From Oscillospiraceae bacterium (GTDB lineage: Bacteria > Bacillota > Clostridia > Oscillospirales > Ruminococcaceae): a DNA stretch of 11,364 bases. Of the stretch, positions 6,654-11,364 are shown piece by piece. Numbering within the stretch: position 1 is the stretch's first letter; each line of letters begins with the position of its first letter. The position numbers and the translations under genes were made by a program. The DNA lies in assembly GCA_031271475.1 (NCBI GenBank), contig JAISVP010000163.1, forward strand, positions 1 to 11,364, read 5' to 3'. The notes under the pieces were generated by a model, which ran no database searches, was not told the origin of the DNA, and saw only the letters and a program-made list of their open reading frames with translations.

Positions 6654-6809
6654 ATGTTAGGTTGCGGAAATAATAATTGTTGTTTGATTATCCTCTTGTT
6701 ACTGTGCTGCTGCGGAGGCCTCGGTAACGGTTGCGGCAATAGTTGCGGTTGCGGCAGTTGCGGCGGTTGCGGTAATGGCTGCGGATGTGATAACGGCTGC
6801 GGATGCTAA
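6654..6809 (+). CDS. Small Cys/Gly-rich peptide with a hydrophobic segment
   Basis: A 51-residue frame. Residues 1-10 are MLGCGNNNCC, residues 11-17 are a hydrophobic LIILLLL stretch, residues 18-20 are CCC, and the rest is almost only Gly, Cys, Asn and Ser in GCG-type units. It has 15 cysteines and 16 glycines. AAAAGGAG at 6636-6643 is well placed, and a near-perfect terminator follows 15 bases after the stop, so this is very probably a real monocistronic gene. It is the only gene between two facing repeat copies. I do not recognise a named family. The composition recalls small spore-coat-type or metal-binding Cys/Gly-rich proteins of Firmicutes, but that is only a resemblance. The hydrophobic stretch is short for a full membrane helix unless flanking cysteines contribute. 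Confidence 0.75.
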   Translation: MLGCGNNNCCLIILLLLCCCGGLGNGCGNSCGCGSCGGCGNGCGCDNGCGC

Positions 6810-6823
6810 TTACAAATTAACAC

Positions 6824-6870
6824 TATAAAAACAGCGGGTATATACCCGCTGTTTTTATATTTTTTATATT
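6824..6870. terminator. Strong intrinsic terminator after the Cys-rich gene
   Basis: The bases 6824-6859 form a perfect palindrome (arms of 17-18 bases around AACAGCGGGT and ACCCGCTGTT), followed by a T-rich run to 6870. A-runs on the 5' side also make it workable for minus-strand transcripts. The following 6871-7074 holds no gene I can support. Confidence 0.9.
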
Positions 6871-7074
6871 GGCACCTTAATTCTACAAAAATCGCACACA
6901 AGGAGTGTTAGAATATGTTATGGGACAATTGATGAACATTATTTAACGGATCTGTCTAAAATGTTTTATCGGCGTGTTTTTGTGATGACTTTTCTTAACA
7001 AGATAAAATTCCGCAGTAAGGAACTGCCGATAAATGAGTTAACTGTATTTGCCGCATAATTTTTGCCGTTATGT

Positions 7075-7174
7075 TATAGTCGTTTCTAACGGCTACGGTC
7101 TGGGCAAAGCCCAGACATCGCACGCAAATGCGTGCGTTGATGAGAACAGGCTAAGCCTGTTCTCGATCGAAATT
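7075..7174 (+). repeat. Dispersed multi-hairpin repeat, copy 3 (most complete)
   Basis: Four hairpins lie in a row: 7077-7084 with 7088-7095, GTCTGGGC (7098-7105) with GCCCAGAC (7109-7116), CGCACGCA (7119-7126) with TGCGTGCG (7129-7136), and an 11-base arm 7142-7152 with 7154-7164. It ends in GATCGAAATT. The first 34 bases are identical to copy 2 in inverted orientation. Confidence 0.9.
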
Positions 7175-7507
7175 GCAAAGCTTATGGTTTTACTGATGTA
7201 AGGTGAAGTTTTTGACGATACACAACGGCAAAACGGCAAGACCGACAGTCAAGTTGTTTTTGAAAATTCTTTAGGCATTCTGCCGTTTTCTATAGCGGTT
7301 TGACACGGTAGTCTTTTATATAACTTCCCGTGCATTATTAAACCGCAAATGAAGTCTGGCGTTTAATATTCGCCGTCTGTTTCGGTTGTCAGCCGCATGC
7401 CTGACGGGAAACAGGGTAATTCTGGCAAATAAACTCACGGGCGGCTTTGCTGCGAAGTGCAAAAGTTTATTTGCGGATTAATAATATAACAATTACAGAT
7501 TTAAAAC
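7175..7507 (+). other. Gene-free leader with successive hairpins upstream of spoIIAA
   Basis: I find no coding frame here. Four or five inverted repeats follow one another: AAAACGGCA (7230-7238) with TGCCGTTTT (7281-7289); GCGGTTT (7295-7301) with AAACCGC (7340-7346), enclosing CACGG (7304-7308) and CCGTG (7328-7332); a short GGCG (7358-7361) with CGCC (7371-7374); CTGTTTC (7377-7383) with GAAACAG (7408-7414), enclosing GTCAG and CTGAC; and an 11-base arm 7425-7435 with 7464-7474. No convincing promoter, including the sigma-H type expected for spoIIA, could be placed. Confidence 0.55.
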
Positions 7508-7519
7508 GAGGAGGAAAGT

Positions 7520-7819
7520 ATGATACTTAAACAGCATGAAAGAGGACTGACAGTGCTTTTGGATGGTGAAATTGATCATCATGCCTCAAAAACAATACGT
7601 GAGGAAATTGATACGGCAATCTACGAAACCGTTCCGGACGAACTTGTGCTTGATTTTTCAATTGTGTCATTTATGGACAGTTCGGGCATTGGACTTGTTT
7701 TGGGGAGGTATAAGGTTATGCATGAAAACGGAGGCAGCATAGTAATTGAAGGCGCTACGCAGCCTATAGTAAAGGTTATGAAACTTTCGGGCGTGGACAA
7801 ACTGGCGAGGATAAGGTGA
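7520..7819 (+). CDS. spoIIAA: Anti-sigma-F factor antagonist SpoIIAA
   Basis: A 99-residue STAS-domain protein. In the forespore, unphosphorylated SpoIIAA binds SpoIIAB and frees sigma-F. SpoIIAB phosphorylates it to reset the switch, and SpoIIE dephosphorylates it. Motifs seen are GEIDHH (16-21), typical of SpoIIAA, and FMDSSGIGLVLGRYK (51-65). By alignment with the B. subtilis protein (Ser58) the phosphorylated serine is Ser54. GAGGAGG at 7508-7514 sets the ATG at 7520. The order with spoIIAB and sigF immediately downstream separates it from the related RsbV. It is about 17 residues shorter than the B. subtilis protein, mostly at the C-terminus. Confidence 0.93.
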   Translation: MILKQHERGLTVLLDGEIDHHASKTIREEIDTAIYETVPDELVLDFSIVSFMDSSGIGLVLGRYKVMHENGGSIVIEGATQPIVKVMKLSGVDKLARIR

Positions 7820-7833
7820 TGAGGTGGGTAAAA

Positions 7834-8268
7834 ATGAAAGTAATGAATGAATTTGAATTGAAATTCAGAGCAAAATCCGAGAATGAGAGTTTTGCAAGAA
7901 CAACAGTATGTGCATTCGCCGCACAGCTTGACCCGAATATCAGCGAAATATCAGATATAAGAACAGCCGTATCGGAAGCAGTAACTAACTGCATAGTTCA
8001 CGCATATAAGAACGGTGAAGGTACTGTTGTAATTAACGTAAAACTCCTTGACGGCAATATGTTATACATAAAGGTAAGGGATAAAGGATGCGGCATAGCC
8101 GATGTTCAGAAAGCAATGGAACCTATGTATACCACTGCGGAAAGCGATGAAAGAGCAGGGTTGGGTTTTGCCGTAATGGAGAATTTCATGGATAAACTTG
8201 CAGTTACAAGCAAACCTGGCAAGGGTACAACCGTAACTATGCGGAAGAGAATTGGCAATGGAAAATAA
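7834..8268 (+). CDS. spoIIAB: Anti-sigma-F factor / serine kinase SpoIIAB
   Basis: A 144-residue GHKL-fold ATPase that binds and inhibits sigma-F and phosphorylates SpoIIAA, in the cytoplasm. The N-box SEAVTNCIVHAY has Glu48, Asn52 and His56. The G1 box DKGCGIAD is at 83-90, the lid region holds ESDERAG, the G2 box GLGFAVMENFMD is at 109-120, and GKGTTVTM follows. The N-terminal NESFARTTVCAFAAQLDP closely matches the B. subtilis pattern. I chose ATG 7834, with GAGGTGG at 7821-7827, over an upstream in-frame GTG at 7816. The chosen start gives the family's usual N-terminus, and the GTG would overlap the spoIIAA stop with no ribosome site of its own. ATG 7843 is a further option. It overlaps sigF by 11 bases, so their translation is probably coupled. 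Confidence 0.93.
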   Translation: MKVMNEFELKFRAKSENESFARTTVCAFAAQLDPNISEISDIRTAVSEAVTNCIVHAYKNGEGTVVINVKLLDGNMLYIKVRDKGCGIADVQKAMEPMYTTAESDERAGLGFAVMENFMDKLAVTSKPGKGTTVTMRKRIGNGK

Positions 8269-8920
8269 AACAGCAATAATAAATGCCGAAGAACATTTGG
8301 GCTTAGTACGTCTTTGTGCAAATCGGTTCAGAGGACGGGGAATAGAATACGACGACCTTTACTCATCCGGATGTATAGGTTTGCTTAAAGCGGTAAAAGC
8401 ATTCGATACACAGCGCGGCGTAAAGTTTTCAACCTATGCCGTACCTGTTATTCTCGGGGAAATAAAACGTATGTTCCGTGACGGCGGAGCTATAAAGGTA
8501 AGTAGGCAATTAAAGGAACTGTCCTTGCGGATAACGAGGGTAAGAGATGAGTATACCAAGGAATACGGATATGACCCAAGTGTTTCCGAACTGTCAAAAA
8601 AGCTTGATGTTTCCGAAGATGAAATAGCGGCGGCAATAGCGGCGGCAATCCCTCCTATGTCTTTAACGGCATTAAGTGAAATGGATGAACATTCGGAGAT
8701 AGATATACCCACGGAATCCCCGGATATAGAAATAAGTGACATAATAGCCTTGCGGCAGGTTATGGACAGGCTTGACAAGACAGACAGAACATTAATATAC
8801 TTACGGTATTATAAATCCCAGACTCAGTCTCAAACAGCTGAAGTATTGGGGATGAGTCAAGTGCAGGTTTCCCGCCGTGAGAAAAAGATACTGGAATATA
8901 TGAGAAGAGAAATGCTGTAA
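8258..8920 (+). CDS. sigF: RNA polymerase sporulation sigma factor SigF (SpoIIAC)
   Basis: A 220-residue sigma-70 family protein that directs the first forespore-specific genes. Region 2 (about 30-75) contains DDLYSSGCIGLLKAVKAFD and FSTYAVPVILGEIKR. Region 3 (about 78-150) contains VSRQLKEL and the KEYGYDPSVSELSKKL helix. Region 4 (about 165-215) contains YLRYYKSQTQSQTAEVLGMS and QVQVSRREKKIL, the recognition helix typical of sigma-F/G. The spoIIA operon position favours SigF over SigG. It is somewhat shorter than the B. subtilis protein (255), mainly at the N-terminus. I chose ATG 8258 over TTG 8252, which lies two codons upstream. The ribosome site GGAAGAGA (8242-8249) lies inside spoIIAB. 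Confidence 0.92.
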   Translation: MENKTAIINAEEHLGLVRLCANRFRGRGIEYDDLYSSGCIGLLKAVKAFDTQRGVKFSTYAVPVILGEIKRMFRDGGAIKVSRQLKELSLRITRVRDEYTKEYGYDPSVSELSKKLDVSEDEIAAAIAAAIPPMSLTALSEMDEHSEIDIPTESPDIEISDIIALRQVMDRLDKTDRTLIYLRYYKSQTQSQTAEVLGMSQVQVSRREKKILEYMRREML

Positions 8921-9027
8921 TCTGCCTTTTTGTACAATATGTGCAAAATACATCTTGTAATTTGTGCAATATAACTAATCAAAACTTTTTTGGAAAAAGC
9001 CTTGACATTTGCCGGACTGTATACTGC

Positions 9028-9054
9028 ATAATAGCCGTTTTTAACGGCTATTAT
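9028..9054. terminator. Hairpin downstream of sigF, probable terminator and half-site of the dispersed repeat
   Basis: A perfect 12-base stem at 9028-9039 with 9043-9054 and a TTT loop, with T-rich sequence at 9061-9067. Its centre (9031-9050) matches the first hairpin of repeat copy 3 (7076-7095) at 18 of 20 bases, so it may be a solo copy of that part of the repeat. The rest of 8921-9168 shows nothing I can assign. Confidence 0.6.
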
Positions 9055-9168
9055 TTCATGCTTTTTTACTCTCTTTTTCAGTTCTGAAAAGTCGAATATT
9101 GAGTTGAAACCGTTTTATCTCATACCGTATCATTTGTTCGTTTGCCGTGTACTGTGTTCAATCAACTG

Positions 9169-9197
9169 TTGACAAGCCGGTCAAAGTGTGATACAAT
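9169..9197 (+). promoter_or_regulatory. Strong promoter upstream of the small membrane-protein gene
   Basis: TTGACA at 9169-9174, 17 bases, then TACAAT at 9192-9197, with TG at 9189-9190. The predicted start is near 9204. ACGGAG at 9215-9220 precedes an ATG at 9229 that opens a frame of only 12 codons (stop 9265-9267). Confidence 0.75.
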
Positions 9198-9291
9198 AGA
9201 ATAAAATGAATGAAACGGAGTGTTTATTATGCTTGTATGGTATAGTACTTTCAATTGGTTTTATTAACTTGGAAAATTTATATAATGAGCA

Positions 9292-9606
9292 GTGATTAAT
9301 GATATGATTACACTTTTGTTTGTTTTGATAATTTCATTATTGCTAATCCATGAAATGGACGCAATAAGAACAAAAGAATGGAAAATGTTTATTATTTTAA
9401 AGGATTTACCTGACGAAACGGCATATAAAGCTTTCACAATAGCACACTTGCCGTTATATTTTTCGGCTATTTTAACATTAGTTCAGGTCAATTTGACGGC
9501 AATATATTATATAATTGATTTATTTCTAATTGCTCACACTGTAATACACTTTTGTTTTAGGAAAAAAAAGAGAATAATGGGTTTACTTCAATATTTTCAA
9601 ATATAA
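9292..9606 (+). CDS. Small membrane protein, DUF6713-like
   Basis: A 104-residue protein with three hydrophobic helices at about 5-19, 46-66 and 69-88 and a basic end (FRKKKR at 88-93). The motif LLIHEMDAIRTKEWKMF (17-33), followed by LPDETAYKAF and the helix containing IAHLPLYF, resembles what I recall of the DUF6713 family of short bacterial membrane proteins. That match is from memory and unverified. No function is known to me. Initiation is unclear: GTG 9292 and ATG 9304 both lack a good ribosome site. A well-placed ATG with a site at 9229 lies in the same frame but is cut off by stops at 9265, 9283 and 9286. Either the 12-codon frame is a leader, or the 5' end of the gene has decayed. 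The gene is clearly AT-richer than trpE downstream. Confidence 0.6.
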   Translation: MINDMITLLFVLIISLLLIHEMDAIRTKEWKMFIILKDLPDETAYKAFTIAHLPLYFSAILTLVQVNLTAIYYIIDLFLIAHTVIHFCFRKKKRIMGLLQYFQI

Positions 9607-9698
9607 TAATCTATTCAATTCAATGGGTCAATGGGCATTTTAGCAATGGAGCATTTACTTTTAGTTATATTTTCTCAAGTATAAGCATTCAGCACATC

Positions 9699-9878
9699 TC
9701 AGAAAATCAGTAATCCTCTTTTTTCATAAACCGACTCCTCCGCCGTACCGTTCCCGCGCATGACCGCCCTGTCGGAAGCCATAATCAGCACCACGATACC
9801 GTCCACTTTTTCGGTTGATTTTTCCTTGCCGGCTTTGCTGTTATCGGCGGTATGACTGAAATCCACAATAATTCCGTG
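9699..9878 (-). pseudogene. Remnant of a phage terminase large subunit (C-terminal end)
   Basis: On the minus strand the last 59 codons before TGA (9699-9701) read with the features of a large-terminase tail. There is a Lys-rich KAGKEKSTEKVDG stretch, the helix IVVLIMASDRAVM, and the terminal SVYEKRGLLIF. In many Firmicutes phages the large terminase ends with (K/E)S-x-x-KxDGxxAxxMALDRA followed by S-V-Y-(D/E)-x-R-G-(L/I)-L. The rest of the roughly 500-residue protein is missing, and the open frame continuing to 10247 runs antisense into trpE with no family resemblance. It is therefore a fragment of a decayed prophage. The outer boundary near 9878 is approximate. The call rests on remembered family sequence and was not searched. 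Confidence 0.6.
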
Positions 9879-9981
9879 TAGGTGCTGCACGGTGATGCTC
9901 AATGTCTTGATTTGGAGCAATCCGATTATTTGATTAATTAATTGAAAATACGCACCGATATAAAAAAAGGAGATGTAAATA

Positions 9982-11364
9982 ATGATAAAACCAACCTTGA
10001 AGGAAGCAAAAATACTGTCACAGGGGTATACCATTGTCCCCATCGCGTTAGAGATATTTTCGGATATCCGTACACCTATGGAAGTTTTGAAGGTGTTAAA
10101 GGCAAATGGACAAAACGCATATATTTTAGAAAGCGTGGAAAACGGCGAAAGTTGGGGAAGATATACATTTTTGGGACATAATCCATCTATGACCATAACG
10201 GGCGGGGACGGCAGCGTGACGTTTAAGACGGCAACAGAGGAAATCAAAAGAACTGGAAATTCGCATGAAATTTTGAAAGAGACCGTAAGGAGCTATAAAA
10301 GCCCCAATATAAATTATCTGCCGACATTTACAGGCGGTTTCGTAGGGTATTTTGATTATGACTATATCAACAACGGTAAGTTTTGCCTGATGCTTTATAA
10401 TCAGATTATCGCCTTTGACCACTTGAAACAAAAAATATTCCTGATGACCAACATCGAAACCGACAATATAGAACAGAACTATATCGAAGGCGTTTCGGTG
10501 CTTAAGGATATGGAAGCACTTGTGACAGGCGAAAAAAGTGCGGATTGCCCGGACGGACGGTTAACATCCGCGTTTTCACAGAGCTTTTCCGAGACGGAAT
10601 TTGTAAAAGCGGTAGAAAGATGTCAGGAATATATTCGTGCAGGAGATACAGATCAAATCGTACCTTCCATAAAATTCACGGCTGAATATGAGGGCGATTT
10701 GCTCCCGGCTTATCGGACGCTTCGTACCGTCAACCCTTCTGCTTATATGTTCTATATGCAGTTTGATAATATGCAGATTGCGGGAGCATCGCCCGAAACA
10801 CTTGTGTCTCTCAAAAACGGCACAGTAAGCACGTTCCCTTTGGCGGGTACCTGCAAGCGTGTGGAGGACGAGGCTGAGAACAAGAGGCTCGTTGCCGAGC
10901 TGTTGTCGAATCCCAAGGAACTTATCGAACACGAGATGTTAGTGGATTTAGGCAAAAAAGATTTGAACAAGGTTTGTCAGCCCGGAACTGTTAACGTGGA
11001 CGAGTACAGAGTGATCAAAACCTGCTCGCATGTTTATCATATTGAATCCAAGGTACGGGGCAGGATCAGACCGGAATGCGATGCGTTTGACGCCATGTCT
11101 GCGTCACTTCCCGCAGGAACTCTTTCGGGTGCACCCAGAGAGCGGGCAATGGAGATCATTACCGAGGTTGAGGGTGAAAAACGCGGTGTGTACGGAGGCG
11201 CGGTCGGATACATTGATTTTGCGGGAGATATGGACTTGTGCATCGGAATCCGTATGGCGGTACTGCAAAACGGCAAGGTCAGTGTACAGGCGGGCGCGGG
11301 AGTAGTATCGGAGAGTATCCCCGTCAATGAGTACCGGGAGTGCTGCAACAAGGCAAGAGCGATG
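9982..11364 (+). CDS. trpE: Anthranilate synthase component I, divergent (3' end outside window)
   Basis: It converts chorismate and glutamine-derived ammonia to anthranilate, the first step of tryptophan synthesis, with TrpG as partner. In view are 461 codons of a family near 490. The N-terminal domain has the tryptophan-binding ILESVE (48-53) and WGRYTFLG (58-65). The chorismate-binding domain has IAGASPETLV (266-275), FPLAGT (285-290), EHEMLVDLG (316-324), SLPAGTLSGAP (375-385), GVYGGAVGY (402-410) and GAGVVSESIP (438-447). GAAA-free AAAGGAG at 9967-9972 region sets the ATG. Oddities: the usual RND after VDLG is KKD (325-327), the GDxFQ motif is GDTDQ (221-225), the arginine common after LAGT is Cys291, and about 20-25 residues normally found between GYFxYDYI and the LMLF strand are absent near residue 130. 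It may be a paralogue or a weakening copy. No T-box or leader peptide is seen upstream. Confidence 0.85.
   Translation, partial: MIKPTLKEAKILSQGYTIVPIALEIFSDIRTPMEVLKVLKANGQNAYILESVENGESWGRYTFLGHNPSMTITGGDGSVTFKTATEEIKRTGNSHEILKETVRSYKSPNINYLPTFTGGFVGYFDYDYINNGKFCLMLYNQIIAFDHLKQKIFLMTNIETDNIEQNYIEGVSVLKDMEALVTGEKSADCPDGRLTSAFSQSFSETEFVKAVERCQEYIRAGDTDQIVPSIKFTAEYEGDLLPAYRTLRTVNPSAYMFYMQFDNMQIAGASPETLVSLKNGTVSTFPLAGTCKRVEDEAENKRLVAELLSNPKELIEHEMLVDLGKKDLNKVCQPGTVNVDEYRVIKTCSHVYHIESKVRGRIRPECDAFDAMSASLPAGTLSGAPRERAMEIITEVEGEKRGVYGGAVGYIDFAGDMDLCIGIRMAVLQNGKVSVQAGAGVVSESIPVNEYRECCNKARAM

Noticed and set aside
6961..7059. 32-codon frame between the Cys-rich gene terminator and repeat copy 3
   Set aside because: There is no ribosome site, no recognisable motif and no support beyond an ATG and a stop.
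7300..7324. TTGACA with TATAAC as a spoIIA promoter
   Set aside because: The spacing is only 13 bases, and the TTGACA lies in a hairpin stem.
7816..7833. GTG start for spoIIAB at 7816
   Set aside because: It would add six residues not seen in the family, overlap the spoIIAA stop, and leave the good GAGGTGG site unused inside the gene.
9002..9032. TTGACA with TATACT or CATAAT as a promoter after sigF
   Set aside because: The spacings are 12 and 19 bases, and transcription would run straight into the 9028-9054 terminator-like hairpin.
9607..9981. T-box riboswitch or Trp-rich leader peptide ahead of trpE
   Set aside because: No T-box sequence, no Trp-codon run and no terminator/antiterminator pair could be seen. 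The region holds the terminase remnant instead.
9879..10247. Extension of the minus-strand terminase frame to 182 codons
   Set aside because: Beyond about 9878 it loses terminase character and runs antisense to the trpE start, so the continuation is most likely chance openness.
11030..11305. 91-codon plus-strand frame inside trpE
   Set aside because: It is out of frame with strongly conserved chorismate-binding motifs and has no features of its own.

Overview
The window looks like chromosomal DNA from a low-to-mid GC, spore-forming Clostridia, most likely in the Ruminococcaceae/Oscillospirales. The evidence is a complete spoIIAA-spoIIAB-sigF operon, two secreted BspA-type leucine-rich-repeat proteins that carry a dockerin-like calcium loop, strong AGGAGG-type ribosome binding sites, and Firmicutes-style promoters. 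The genus is inferred and cannot be fixed from this sequence alone.

Layout: (1) 3-317, the 3' end of a gene for a probably extracellular beta-rich protein, followed by a hairpin. (2) 456-5305, a likely operon of three genes. The first is an ECF-type sigma factor fused to a transmembrane helix, a 9-residue-repeat stalk and an outer domain. The second is a secreted LRR/dockerin-like protein whose C-terminus carries that same outer domain. The third is a second LRR/dockerin-like protein. (3) 5306-7507, a gene-poor stretch with nth (endonuclease III), a 51-residue Cys/Gly-rich peptide with a near-perfect terminator, and three copies of a dispersed multi-hairpin repeat. One copy supplies the last 26 codons of nth. 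Two copies face each other around the Cys-rich gene. The last 330 bases before spoIIAA are a run of successive hairpins. (4) 7520-8920, spoIIAA, spoIIAB and sigF, tightly packed. (5) 9169-9606, a strong promoter and a small AT-rich membrane protein. (6) 9699-9878, minus strand, a remnant of a phage terminase large subunit C-terminus. (7) 9982 to the end, trpE, 3'-truncated by the window, with unusual changes in conserved motifs.

How the genes work together: the spoIIA genes form the classical partner-switching module that holds sigma-F inactive until the forespore forms. The sigma/LRR cluster is the least familiar part. The membrane-tethered sigma factor and its secreted neighbour share a domain (60 of 134 residues identical in an ungapped hand alignment). 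The sigma gene is preceded by a housekeeping-type promoter that overlaps an ECF-like promoter. This suggests, by inference only, a one-protein trans-envelope signalling device coupled to surface or cellulosome-like proteins. The window also carries a family of intergenic hairpin repeats whose copies sit next to gene ends.
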